Part shown: piece by piece, positions 6,659 to 15,198 of the stretch
How the letters are laid out: every line of letters starts with the position of its first letter
How positions within the stretch are numbered: the first letter of the stretch is position 1
Assembly: GCA_964640435.1 (NCBI GenBank)
Contig: CAZXFJ010000021.1
Location: forward strand, 1-19,369
Direction of reading: 5' to 3'
DNA: 19,369 nt
Origin: GWA1-39-11 sp964640435
GTDB taxonomy: Bacteria > Patescibacteriota > Microgenomatia > Levybacterales > GWA1-39-11
Notes under the pieces: model-generated
Seen by the model: the letters and a program-made list of their open reading frames with translations, nothing else
Database searches by the model: none
Told to the model about the DNA's origin: nothing
Position numbers and translations under genes: made by a program

Positions 6659-8083
6659 ATGAACAAGTTTTATGTAACAACCGCAATTCCATACGTTAAT
6701 GCCGCACCACACGTTGGTCATGCATTAGAATTTGTGCAAGCAGACGTTATCAAGCGTTACCACAAAATTTTAGGAGATGACACCCTCCTTCTTTCTGGTG
6801 GAGATGAAAATTCACTAAAAAATGTTCAAGCTGCAGAAAAAGCAAACTTGCCAATTCAGGAATTTATTGATGAGAACAGTAAGCTTTTTCAAGATCTAGC
6901 GAAGAATTCAAATATTGATTTTGATATTTTCCAAAAGGGAAGTGCTGAACAACATCACAAGTCATCTCAAAAACTTTGGGAACTTTGTGACAGCACTGGA
7001 GATATATATAAGAAGGAATATAAAGGACTGTATTGTGTTGGCTGTGAACAATTCTATGAACCAGAAGAGTTAAATGAAAAAGGTGAATGCTTTGAACATC
7101 CTGGTAAAAAACTTGATGAAGTTTCTGAAACCAATTACTTTTTCAAACTTTCAAAATATGAAGATCAAATTAAGAAGTTAATAGAAAGCGATGAAATAAA
7201 AATAACTCCAGTATCAAGAAAAAATGAAGTATTAGGCTTTTTAAAGCAGGGACTTAAGGACATTAGCATTTCTCGCTCAAACGAACGAGCAAAAGATTGG
7301 GGAGTTCCAGTTCCAGGAGATGACACCCAACGTATGTATGTTTGGTTTGATGCATTAAACATTTATCAATCAGGTGTAGGATTTGGTTGGGACGCGGAAA
7401 AATACAACAAGTGGTGGCCAGCGGACGTTCACGTAATTGGAAAAGGAATAATTAAATTCCATGCAGTATATTGGCCTGCATTTTTAATTTCAGCAGGGCT
7501 CAAACTTCCTAAACAATTATTTGTTCATGGATACTTTACAGTTGATGGGCAAAAGATGTCAAAAACAATCGGAAATGTCGTCGATCCAAATACATTAATT
7601 GAGCAATACGGAACAGATTCACTTCGCTATTATTTTCTGCGAGAAATTCCATCAACTGCTGACGGAGACTTTTCTGAGAAAAGACTTACAGAAATATATA
7701 ACTCAGATCTAGCAAATGGTCTTGGTAATTTAGTTGCTCGCGTTGCAAAACTTGCCGAAAACAACGGCGTTGAGAATAACGAGAAAATTGAAGATCTCGA
7801 GCCACATGTTAAAACTCTGCTTGATGAATTTAATTTCTCTGAGGCGCTTCAATTTATCTGGGGTCTTATTGGAATAGTAGATGCTGAAATAAATCGCCAA
7901 AAACCCTGGGAGCTAAAAGGTGAAGAAGCTGTAAAAGTGGTTTCAGAACTTGTACATACCGTAAAAGTCATTGCGACAAATCTTGCACCATTCCTGCCTG
8001 AAACATCTGAAAAAATACTCAGTCAATTTGATGGAAAAATAAAAGCAACAGATCCTCTATTTCCACGCCTGAACGCTAATTAA
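6659..8083 (+). CDS. metG: Methionyl-tRNA synthetase, compact form
   Basis: Class I synthetase that charges tRNA-Met. It is 474 residues. The Rossmann fold begins with PYVNAAPHVGHALE, in which H18-V-G-H21 is the HIGH motif. A zinc-binding knuckle has CVGC at 126-129 and a second C-x2-H pair at 144-147. Typical MetRS stretches follow: YVWFDALNIY, then KGIIKFHAVYWPAFL, then the KMSKS-type loop KMSKT (299-303). The helical anticodon-binding domain ends near residue 470 with NLAPFLPETSEKI. It lacks the C-terminal tRNA-binding OB-fold (Trbp111-like) domain that makes E. coli MetG about 677 residues, a reduction common in small genomes. It lies between two unrelated membrane or secreted protein genes. 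Confidence 0.97.
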   Translation: MNKFYVTTAIPYVNAAPHVGHALEFVQADVIKRYHKILGDDTLLLSGGDENSLKNVQAAEKANLPIQEFIDENSKLFQDLAKNSNIDFDIFQKGSAEQHHKSSQKLWELCDSTGDIYKKEYKGLYCVGCEQFYEPEELNEKGECFEHPGKKLDEVSETNYFFKLSKYEDQIKKLIESDEIKITPVSRKNEVLGFLKQGLKDISISRSNERAKDWGVPVPGDDTQRMYVWFDALNIYQSGVGFGWDAEKYNKWWPADVHVIGKGIIKFHAVYWPAFLISAGLKLPKQLFVHGYFTVDGQKMSKTIGNVVDPNTLIEQYGTDSLRYYFLREIPSTADGDFSEKRLTEIYNSDLANGLGNLVARVAKLAENNGVENNEKIEDLEPHVKTLLDEFNFSEALQFIWGLIGIVDAEINRQKPWELKGEEAVKVVSELVHTVKVIATNLAPFLPETSEKILSQFDGKIKATDPLFPRLNAN

Positions 8084-8090
8084 CTTTGGC

Positions 8091-8119
8091 ATGACAACTA
8101 TACCCAATTTTGGTATCAT
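8091..8119 (+). promoter_or_regulatory. Putative promoter of the PEGA/SH3b gene
   Basis: ATGACA (8091-8096), 17 bases, TATCAT (8114-8119); each box matches five of six consensus bases. Predicted transcription starts near 8126, only about 5 bases before the ATG at 8131. This argues against the earlier in-frame starts at 8110 (TTG) and 8122 (ATG). Confidence 0.5.
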
Positions 8120-8130
8120 TAATGCACTTT

Positions 8131-8994
8131 ATGAAGAAGAGAGTTCTTCTAGTCGTTTCAATACTATTAATTCTTGTAGGTATCTTTATATTAGTAAGAG
8201 TTGCAGCAGGAAAAGTTGCTCCTAAAGGCCAAGGCGCTCTTCAAGTTACAACAAATATTAAAGCTTCTGTCTTTTTGAATAACCAACCTATTGGAACAAC
8301 TCCATTATGTCGTTGTGATCAAAATGAAACGATCGAATCAGGAACATACAATTTAAGAGTTGTTCCAGAAGATAAGTCATTAAGCGCATACACTGCAAAA
8401 ATTGATATTAACCCTGGTGTCTTAACGGCAGTAGATAGAACTTTTCTGCCAGGAGCACTTGCCTCTTCATACATTTTAACGCTAGAGAAAACTAACTCTT
8501 CAAAACCCGAGATTTCAATCTCGACCGTTCCAGATCAGTCACTTGTTTCAATTGATGGAGAATCTGTAGGAGCAACGCCTTATACCAGTGACTCTCTATC
8601 TGCATCAGAACATGAAGTAGAAATAAATAAAGTTGGCTATGCAAAGAAAACAATTCGCGTTCGCGCAGTACCAGATTACAAACTAATCTTAAATGTAGTT
8701 CTCGGCACGGAAAATGGTGGAATAGATTTAATCAGCCCAGGCCCTAGTGCTTCCCCATCCGCAACTCTTACACCAACAATATCTGTTAAAAATGCAGTTA
8801 AAATTCTTGATACTCCAACCGGATTTTTAAGAGTTCGATCAACTCCATCAACGGGAGGCGCTGAAATCGGCCAAGTAGAACCAGGTGAAACATTTGAGTC
8901 AATTGACGAAAACGAAAGTTGGTTTCAGATTAAACTTCCTGATGGAAAATCTGGATGGATATCAAAGCAATACTCTCAGAAGGTCACTCAATAA
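8131..8994 (+). CDS. Membrane-anchored extracellular protein with two PEGA domains and an SH3b domain
   Basis: A 287-residue protein starting MKKRVLLVVS. One N-terminal membrane helix (about 4-25) anchors it, and the rest should be outside the cell. The first PEGA-type beta domain (about 36-100) contains VFLNNQPIGTTPL, and an unusual C-R-C pair follows. A second PEGA domain (about 125-190) contains VSIDGESVGATPY and a GYAKKTI segment. A Ser/Thr/Pro linker (about 205-220) leads to a bacterial SH3 domain (about 225-285) with FLRVRSTPS and GWISKQY. PEGA and SH3b domains are associated with surface-layer or cell-wall contact, so a role at the envelope is likely; the ligand is unknown. It is convergent with the UbiA-type gene, with only 7 bases between the stops. 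The start was chosen from the promoter position. Confidence 0.85.
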   Translation: MKKRVLLVVSILLILVGIFILVRVAAGKVAPKGQGALQVTTNIKASVFLNNQPIGTTPLCRCDQNETIESGTYNLRVVPEDKSLSAYTAKIDINPGVLTAVDRTFLPGALASSYILTLEKTNSSKPEISISTVPDQSLVSIDGESVGATPYTSDSLSASEHEVEINKVGYAKKTIRVRAVPDYKLILNVVLGTENGGIDLISPGPSASPSATLTPTISVKNAVKILDTPTGFLRVRSTPSTGGAEIGQVEPGETFESIDENESWFQIKLPDGKSGWISKQYSQKVTQ

Positions 8995-9001
8995 AATAAA
9001 A

Positions 9002-9955
9002 TCACTCGATAAAGTAGATAATCATTACTACAAGAACTCCCCACAGAATAACCGATGCAAGCAAAGCTCGGTCTGACAACAAAACTCGGTCTGGCGACTC
9101 ACCTTCATGTTTTTCATAAATATCCTGAAGATAACGCATAAGTCCGTAAACAACTGGAATTATTGTTATCATGAGCCATTTTCTTTGAAGATAATATGGC
9201 AAGAAATCTGGTAATAAAACATCTATAGAAATTTTTATTCCTGTTGGGTTCTCAAGGAAGGTAAACAGGGAATAGAAAATGAATGTACATGTAGCAAAAA
9301 TTACTGTGTATGCAGCAAGCAAAGGCTCTGAATAATGTGAAAGACTTTGCCTAATCTCAGAAAGCTTTGCCCCTTTGTATGATGATAGAAGTGTTATTTC
9401 AGAGCGTCTTTTTCCAATAGCCAAAAATAGCGAAAGACATATTGTTGTCAAAAGAAGCCATACAGAAAGGTGATAACCGGTTATTGCTTCTCCTGCTAAA
9501 ATTCTCAAAATATATCCAAGAGCAATAAAGAAAATATCAAATATTTCAACTGCTTTAAATATGAAGGAGTACATAAATTGAATAACAAGATACAGAAGTG
9601 AGATTAGAAGAAAGCTTGTCCCAATAGAATTTGCCATAAAAAGAGCAAGAGATATTATTACAATAAAAATAACTTTTGCCTCAAATGTACTTACCTCTCC
9701 TGATGCAATAGGGCGTGCTTTTTTAAATGGGTGAAGTCTATCTTTATCAACGTCGACAAGATCATTAACTATATATGTTGAAGAGGAAAGAAAACAGAAG
9801 GCAATAAAACCTAGGATACTTGCCAAAAATAATTCACCATCAAACAATTGACCTCCAAATACAATGGCAGCAAAAATCGCAAAATTTTTAATCCATTGGC
9901 GAGGCCTCAGTAGTTTGAAAATATAAAATAAATGCCTGACAGTTTTATTCTGCAT
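9002..9955 (-). CDS. UbiA-family prenyltransferase, decaprenyl-phosphate phosphoribosyltransferase-like
   Basis: Integral membrane enzyme of 317 residues with about eight or nine helices. It begins with the LRPRQWIKN motif (16-24). The first Asp-rich motif is NDLVDVDKD (N64, D65, D68, D72), followed by RPIASGEVS. LRILAGEAITG and AIGKRRSEI complete the pattern I associate with DPPR synthases (actinobacterial Rv3806c type), as distinct from quinone or heme prenyltransferases. Such enzymes join phosphoribose from PRPP to polyprenyl phosphate. Its start overlaps the end of the WecA-like gene by 11 bases, and no quinone biosynthesis genes are near, both supporting a lipid-linked sugar role. The substrate is inferred. 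It is the last gene of the minus-strand operon. Confidence 0.82.
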   Translation of the reverse strand: MQNKTVRHLFYIFKLLRPRQWIKNFAIFAAIVFGGQLFDGELFLASILGFIAFCFLSSSTYIVNDLVDVDKDRLHPFKKARPIASGEVSTFEAKVIFIVIISLALFMANSIGTSFLLISLLYLVIQFMYSFIFKAVEIFDIFFIALGYILRILAGEAITGYHLSVWLLLTTICLSLFLAIGKRRSEITLLSSYKGAKLSEIRQSLSHYSEPLLAAYTVIFATCTFIFYSLFTFLENPTGIKISIDVLLPDFLPYYLQRKWLMITIIPVVYGLMRYLQDIYEKHEGESPDRVLLSDRALLASVILWGVLVVMIIYFIE

Positions 9956-11000
9956 TGTTGTTTTTATCTAATATTTTAAGGCTTAAAATTACTGCAAAAA
10001 CGACGACTATCACAGATATTATAGCAAAAAGTTTACCCCTAGATGAAAGGTTTAATGCAAAAAGTCCAAGAAGTGCTGACATTGACCAGTAAAAGACCGC
10101 AATACTCCTCTGGCTAAATCCTCGCTCAAGAAGTAAATGATGAAGATGACCTTTATCATGCCAGAATGGAGAATGTTTTGAAGCAAGTCTTCTCCCAATA
10201 GTAAAAAGACCGTCTGCGATTGGCACACCCATAACAAGAATTGCTGTAGCAAGTTTTGCCGAGGACATAATAGATAAAACTCCAATCATAAAACCAAGAA
10301 TTGTTGCAGAATAACCTGGGAAAATTTTTGCAGGATAAAAATTGTAGAATAAAAATCCTAATGCTGCTCCTGCAACAATAAATGATGCTTCAGATACTAA
10401 AAAATTTTCAGCTGTCAAAACTGGAAATCGTAAAGCTGCAATTCCGATAATTACAGCAGATATACAAGCAATTCCAGGCATTTGTCCATCAACGCCCTTA
10501 CTCCAGTTAAGCATGTTCATAATCCATATAATCCAAACCACAGTGATAATATTTGAAAATGTTAATGGGAAACCGAAAAGGTTATATGAAAAGTCTGAAA
10601 AATTTAAAATTCCTCCTAAAGGATTTGTAATAAATGGAATATGTATACCACCCCATACAACTAGTGCTGCACATAATATATTCCCAGCAAATCGAAGATA
10701 AGGTGACAAATCATATCGATCATCAAGTAGCCCAATAATAACAACTAAAACTCCAGCTAGAAGAATATTTATTATTGGGAACGTTAAAGGGATAAAAATT
10801 AAAACTCCAGCTAATATTCCCAAATAAATAGGTAGCCCTCCTGCTCTTGGTAAAATCTTTTTATGAATTATTGCAGGATGTTTATGCTTCTTTGGATCAT
10901 CAATTAATTTAAATCTTCGAGCAAGATATATTGTCGGAGGTGTCGCTATAAGTACAACTAAAAATGAAATAAGAAATGGAAAAAATAAACTCATAATCAT
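9945..11000 (-). CDS. WecA/TagO-like polyprenyl-phosphate N-acetylhexosamine-1-phosphate transferase
   Basis: A polytopic membrane enzyme of 351 residues in the MraY/WecA family, transferring a sugar-1-phosphate from a UDP-sugar to polyprenyl phosphate. Visible motifs are LIDDPKKHKHP (D34, D35), GLLDDRYD (D93, D94), NMLNWSKGVDG (N165, D171), FPGYSAT and VPIADGLFTIGRR. The cytosolic HLHHLLLERG motif (285-294) is characteristic of WecA/TagO/WbcO enzymes and not of MraY. It would supply the first lipid-linked sugar for the glycosyltransferases upstream in the same operon. It lies 3 bases after the unknown membrane protein gene and overlaps the UbiA-type gene by 11 bases. A second in-frame ATG at 10994 is possible. 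The exact sugar is not deducible. Confidence 0.92.
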   Translation of the reverse strand: MIMSLFFPFLISFLVVLIATPPTIYLARRFKLIDDPKKHKHPAIIHKKILPRAGGLPIYLGILAGVLIFIPLTFPIINILLAGVLVVIIGLLDDRYDLSPYLRFAGNILCAALVVWGGIHIPFITNPLGGILNFSDFSYNLFGFPLTFSNIITVVWIIWIMNMLNWSKGVDGQMPGIACISAVIIGIAALRFPVLTAENFLVSEASFIVAGAALGFLFYNFYPAKIFPGYSATILGFMIGVLSIMSSAKLATAILVMGVPIADGLFTIGRRLASKHSPFWHDKGHLHHLLLERGFSQRSIAVFYWSMSALLGLFALNLSSRGKLFAIISVIVVVFAVILSLKILDKNNNAE

Positions 11001-11003
11001 AAC

Positions 11004-11357
11004 TTAAAAAACCAATAACGAAATCTGGCCGATTGCCAAAAGACCAAGTGTAATAAAAAGTAATGCGTTAAACGAAAGTATTCTTGATATCAAAGAATTT
11101 CGTCTATAAAAAACTGCTGACAAAAAATTATTCAACATAAAAACAATTATTAAAATCAACGGAATAAGAAGTATAGAGCTTGATGGCTCAAGCCTACTCT
11201 CTCCCCAAGGTCTACTATTAAGAAGAGGAATTAAAGGTGGAAGCTTTGAGAATAAAAATAAAACAAGAAGTGATAAAGAGATCAAAAGAGTTAATGATAT
11301 ATAAATTGATATCCTAATTAAATTGTCAGATAAAATTAAACTAAGGTTGCCTTTCAT
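11004..11357 (-). CDS. Small membrane protein of unknown function in the glycan operon
   Basis: A 117-residue protein with three hydrophobic helices (about residues 15-37, 60-82 and 91-115). Between the first two lies a conserved-looking extracytoplasmic loop, LPPLIPLLNSRPWGESRL, with a Pro-rich start and a W-G-E core. A basic loop, FYRRNS, follows the second helix. I recognise no family function. Its start lies inside the end of the GT-C gene (17-base overlap) and its stop is 3 bases before the WecA-like gene. Translation is therefore probably coupled and a role with the membrane glycosyltransferases is plausible. No Shine-Dalgarno is present. Confidence 0.7.
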   Translation of the reverse strand: MKGNLSLILSDNLIRISIYISLTLLISLSLLVLFLFSKLPPLIPLLNSRPWGESRLEPSSSILLIPLILIIVFMLNNFLSAVFYRRNSLISRILSFNALLFITLGLLAIGQISLLVF

Positions 11358-12828
11358 ATATTTTTGAGTTATCTATAACGTACTGCAATGAATATCCATC
11401 TAGAAAATTTGAAATTGCTGGATCGTTCTTAGTTTGAATTATATACTTTGGCTGACTTTTATCAATTGCCTTTTTTGTCTCCTCTATTGCTCCAGGGTTT
11501 CCGGTTATGTGATATGCAACCACATATCTTCCAGGAGGAAGCTTCCCTGATAGTGCATAAATCTGAGAACTATCACTCCACAAAAATACATTCTCATTGT
11601 CGCTCGTTTTTAAATCAATAAAATGAGCAAGATCATAATCACGATTCATATTCTTATCAAAGGATGAACGATATTCTTCCACGCTTCCTCCGCTTATGTA
11701 TTTAAAATAATTTGAATAGTATCTAAATATTTTTTTATGCACCTGAAAGTTATTATTAATCAAGAATAGAATGGCAATAACAAGTGGTATTGTTACAATC
11801 CATAACTTCCTATTCTCAATTGCTAGAGCAAGTAGAACTGTAAATGAAGGGAGCAGGACAAGTAAGTAATGTGTGTAAGGCCTTGCTGAGAAAAAAGTTG
11901 AGAAAAGCTCAAATACAAGCCATGTTAATGTCAGTACTGCAACAGGTCCAAGCTTTATTCTAAATCTAAAAATTAACAACAGAGAGATTGATAAAAGTAT
12001 AATTTTTAAATAAAGTTCACCATTTTTAACAATAAAGAAATTTCCATATGCCACATATCCAACATTTTGAGAAAATGCTCCGCTTAAAAACTCAGGTAAT
12101 GCGCCAACTGCAACAAAATACAAAACCGTTACAATAATTGGCGAAATAAAACCCAGAATTAATGGCTTAAAACTCCACAGGTTGTTTATTATGCTCTTTA
12201 TCCCAAATCGTTTAGATTTAATCTCAATTTTCTTAGGTAATGCATAAATAAGAATGATATATATTGCGGCTATGAAATCAAATAAGGCAACAATTTTTAT
12301 TAAAAATGCTAACGAAAACAAAATACCTGCAACTAAATAAAACGGAACGCTTTTTTTCTTCGCTGCAAAACAGAAATAAAAAGCCAGAAGTATTGGAAGT
12401 ATTAAAAAGTTTTCTGCATTTGCAACATTTCCTTCTATTAATGGGGACCCAAAAACAAATGCAAAAAATATTGTTGGCAGTGCTATTGCCAGAGGATTCT
12501 TAAAAATTTTTCTTAAAATCGCAAATATGACAGCAACTGATAAGAAGCCAAAAATAAGAGAAAGGAGTCTGACATAAAATTGATCTCCAGCAAATAGAGA
12601 ATAAATAACGTAAAGAAGAGGTGGTTTGTTATCCCAAATTTCACTATATAAAATTCTTCCCTGAGAAAGAGCCATTCCAATTACTTCATATATCCCCTCG
12701 TCTCCATACCAATATGGCTCTATTACACTTGGGATTCGAAGTAGCGAAAAAAGGATAAGGGCAACAGACAAAAATAAAGTATTTTTTTGTCCAAGAAAAT
12801 CCTCAATAACTGAAGCGATTTTGCTCAT
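11341..12828 (-). CDS. GT39/PMT-like GT-C membrane glycosyltransferase
   Basis: A membrane protein of 495 residues with about ten hydrophobic helices and a C-terminal soluble domain (about 390-495). The first extracytoplasmic loop holds WYGDEGIY (D43, E44), the acidic pair expected for the catalytic base in the PMT/ArnT (GT39/GT83) superfamily. It is followed by WDNKPPLLYVIYSL, which matches the D-x-K-P-P-L segment seen in ArnT-like enzymes. Such enzymes use polyprenyl-phosphate-linked sugars outside the membrane to glycosylate proteins or lipids. Its ATG overlaps the stop of the GT2 gene (ATGA), showing translational coupling. The likely donor could come from the GT2 or UbiA-type enzyme nearby. 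Donor and acceptor are unknown. Confidence 0.86.
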   Translation of the reverse strand: MSKIASVIEDFLGQKNTLFLSVALILFSLLRIPSVIEPYWYGDEGIYEVIGMALSQGRILYSEIWDNKPPLLYVIYSLFAGDQFYVRLLSLIFGFLSVAVIFAILRKIFKNPLAIALPTIFFAFVFGSPLIEGNVANAENFLILPILLAFYFCFAAKKKSVPFYLVAGILFSLAFLIKIVALFDFIAAIYIILIYALPKKIEIKSKRFGIKSIINNLWSFKPLILGFISPIIVTVLYFVAVGALPEFLSGAFSQNVGYVAYGNFFIVKNGELYLKIILLSISLLLIFRFRIKLGPVAVLTLTWLVFELFSTFFSARPYTHYLLVLLPSFTVLLALAIENRKLWIVTIPLVIAILFLINNNFQVHKKIFRYYSNYFKYISGGSVEEYRSSFDKNMNRDYDLAHFIDLKTSDNENVFLWSDSSQIYALSGKLPPGRYVVAYHITGNPGAIEETKKAIDKSQPKYIIQTKNDPAISNFLDGYSLQYVIDNSKIYERQP

Positions 12829-14321
12829 GCTTTATCTGTTACGCGGTATTCAAGTCTCTTGCCAATTATTAGTTGTACATGAGAAATAAGTGCCGGCAGA
12901 GATGATAAGAAGAATCCAGAAATTGGCATTAGCATAAATTCAAATGGGAACATAAATTGTCTGAAACGCGAAACAGGAGCGCTCTTTTTAGACCTCATAT
13001 CAAAGTCGACATAAATCAAAACAAACAAAGCAAACAAACAAAGAGTCAAAATAAATCCAGACATACGAGGCAAATTGTATCCAAGGCTAGTTCTACTAAA
13101 AACGGGGTTAAGCAAAACTATTAAGTTTGCAGATATTGTAATTATGTACCAGTTAACTGGCCAAAGAACGTGATCAAGCACAACGTTTGCGACAAGATAT
13201 GTTTTCTTCCAGAAAGGTGCCTCACGTGCTGTCATCCACCACTTAATATAAACTGCATCATCAGAAATTCCCCATGACCAACGTCTTTCCTGATGATATT
13301 TATTCATAAGTGACTTTGTATATGTTGCGGAACGGGGCGAATCCATTGATGTTTTAAGAAAAATTGGCTCTACATTAACTCTTCCCTCGGACGCAAAAAA
13401 TGCTTTAAAGAAAATTCTGTAGTCTTCTGGTATTACGTCTGTATCCCAATATCCAATGTCGCGTAACAACTTGAATGAAAGCGTATAGACCGAGTTTGGA
13501 ATCAATTTCATACCCTGGATTAATAAAGATATACGCCAGAGGCTTCCAAAAAAAGCGATAATACGTATAAATGATGGAACCTGCCAAAAATTATTATATG
13601 AAACATTTGCTGATTGCCAGAATTCAAGATGAGGGGATTTTGAAGTTAAAAATTTGTATGACAAACATGCCATAAATTGTGGATCAAAAAGCGCATCTGC
13701 ATCAACTGATGAAACCGTCATGAAGTTAATATCTAGCTTTTTACCCTCTATTAATACTCTGTTTGCCTCACGAGCTGCATATGCCTGGTTTGAAGACTTA
13801 CCTTTTACCTCAGTTGGAACATCTGGATGAAAAGCTGCGTTAAATCCTCCAAATATTTTTCCGTATTCTTTTGCAAGGAGCTTTCCTTTTTCTTTTGCCT
13901 CAGTTTCGCGGGCTTCAAATGCAATGAAGATATAAATATTTTTTGCTGGAAAAGTTTGGTTCTTTATTGATTCTATAGTCTCACGTATTTTATTAATACT
14001 TTCTTGATATGTTGGAATAATAACCAAGTGCTTCATTTTTGAGAAGTTTGGTAAAGGTTTTGCTTTTGCAAGCCAGTCTTCTTTCTCAGCTTTCTTGATT
14101 TTCTTTGAAGCAATAAGAGCACAAACTGCTAGATTTGCTGATTTATAAAACCAGTAAACATCGAAAAACAAAATAAAGTATGCAAGTTGTACTGGAAAAA
14201 ATAATGCACCCCAGAAAGGCATGGTTATTAAAAAGATTGCAAGAAGTGGAGGAAATATTTCTAAGGCCCTTATGGATTTATTTGGGTATCTTGTAAAGAT
14301 TTTATTGGCAAGAGTATGCAT
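12825..14321 (-). CDS. Membrane-embedded GT2 family glycosyltransferase (processive type)
   Basis: A 498-residue protein. Two N-terminal helices (about 22-70) precede a cytosolic GT-A domain beginning with HLVIIPTYQE (98-107). The metal-binding D-x-D is SVDADAL (D207, D209). The catalytic-base motif is PED (E299, D300) and Q-x-x-R-W is Q344 to W348, the set seen in cellulose synthase- and hyaluronan synthase-like enzymes. Three or four C-terminal helices (about 370-485) complete the protein. It would polymerise or transfer sugars at the inner face of the membrane; the product is unknown. It starts one base after the tatD stop and overlaps the GT-C gene by four bases, so the three genes are clearly cotranscribed. 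Confidence 0.88.
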   Translation of the reverse strand: MHTLANKIFTRYPNKSIRALEIFPPLLAIFLITMPFWGALFFPVQLAYFILFFDVYWFYKSANLAVCALIASKKIKKAEKEDWLAKAKPLPNFSKMKHLVIIPTYQESINKIRETIESIKNQTFPAKNIYIFIAFEARETEAKEKGKLLAKEYGKIFGGFNAAFHPDVPTEVKGKSSNQAYAAREANRVLIEGKKLDINFMTVSSVDADALFDPQFMACLSYKFLTSKSPHLEFWQSANVSYNNFWQVPSFIRIIAFFGSLWRISLLIQGMKLIPNSVYTLSFKLLRDIGYWDTDVIPEDYRIFFKAFFASEGRVNVEPIFLKTSMDSPRSATYTKSLMNKYHQERRWSWGISDDAVYIKWWMTAREAPFWKKTYLVANVVLDHVLWPVNWYIITISANLIVLLNPVFSRTSLGYNLPRMSGFILTLCLFALFVLIYVDFDMRSKKSAPVSRFRQFMFPFEFMLMPISGFFLSSLPALISHVQLIIGKRLEYRVTDKA

Positions 14322-14322
14322 T

Positions 14323-15150
14323 TTATGTTAGTTTAACTTTAAACAATTCCTCAAAATTTGAATCAGTTCTCGCTGAAAACTCAGAAAAATCTAGCCCGAG
14401 TAAATTGGCTAGAAATTCACCTACAATTATAACATTTTTGGGTTCATTGCGAGTGCCGCGAAGAGGAATTGGAGACAGAAACGGACTATCGGTTTCACAT
14501 AAAATGCGATCAATTGGAGTTTTTTTTGCCAAATCTGGAAGCGCTACTGTTTCTCCAGGCGCAAGACCTTTATATGTAACATTCCCATCAAAACCAATAT
14601 AAAAACCAAGATCGAGTGCGTCTTGTAAAACATCTACAGTTCCTGCAAAACAATGAAACATTCCAGGAGGATTCTGAAATTTCTCTTTATAATCTTTTAG
14701 TATCCTTATTGTATCTTCTCCTGCATGACGATTATGAATCTGTAATGGAAGTTTTAGCTCTATTGCAAGTTCAATTTGTTTTCTAAAAGTTTCTTCCTGA
14801 ATCTTCTCGTCTACTATTCCATTTGACTTATACCTAAAGTAATCCATGCCTATTTCACCAATTCCAATCACTTTCTCATCTTTTGCAATTTCAGATAGTT
14901 TTTCAAGCCAATCACTTTGTAATTCTCCTTCAAATTCGCGGTCAGCTTTATCTGCATGATGAGGGTGTACACCTACAATTGAAAACATGTTATTATATTT
15001 ATGTGATAGGTCTACTGCTCGTCTGCTTGACGGTATACTTGTGCCGGTATTTACGATTGATCTAACCCCGGCTTCAAATGCCCGTTTGGCAACTTCCTCC
15101 ACATCCGCGTCAAACGCGTGTAAATTTAAGTGACAATGTACATCAACCAT
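14323..15150 (-). CDS. tatD: TatD-family metal-dependent hydrolase (DNase-like)
   Basis: TIM-barrel hydrolase of 275 residues, usual for the family. The metal-binding residues are visible: H-C-H (H5, H7) in VDVHCHLN, the Glu in GIGEIGMDYF, a His in IHNRHAGEDT, another in MFHCFAGT, and the Asp of CETDSPFL near the end. TatD proteins are Mg-dependent 3'-5' exonucleases or deoxyribonucleases; the in vivo role is not certain. It is the first gene of the minus-strand operon that continues into the glycan genes, but this link is positional only. A TTTATA-17-TATACT promoter lies just upstream and leaves a leader of about 5 bases. Confidence 0.93.
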   Translation of the reverse strand: MVDVHCHLNLHAFDADVEEVAKRAFEAGVRSIVNTGTSIPSSRRAVDLSHKYNNMFSIVGVHPHHADKADREFEGELQSDWLEKLSEIAKDEKVIGIGEIGMDYFRYKSNGIVDEKIQEETFRKQIELAIELKLPLQIHNRHAGEDTIRILKDYKEKFQNPPGMFHCFAGTVDVLQDALDLGFYIGFDGNVTYKGLAPGETVALPDLAKKTPIDRILCETDSPFLSPIPLRGTRNEPKNVIIVGEFLANLLGLDFSEFSARTDSNFEELFKVKLT

Positions 15151-15161
15151 GGTTAGTATTT

Positions 15162-15190
15162 AGTATAGTGTAGAAAGTATTAAGTATAAA
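15162..15190 (-). promoter_or_regulatory. Putative promoter of tatD and the glycan operon
   Basis: On the minus strand TTTATA (15185-15190), a 17-base spacer and TATACT (15162-15167) lie 11 bases before the tatD ATG. The spacing to the start codon is the same as at the PEGA/SH3b gene. The region is AT-rich, with repeated AGTAT words, so the call is moderate. Confidence 0.42.
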
Positions 15191-15198
15191 GACTAATC

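Noticed and set aside
15151..15198. Repeated AGTAT words before tatD as a short tandem repeat
   Set aside because: The spacing and sequence are irregular, and an AT-rich promoter explains them better.
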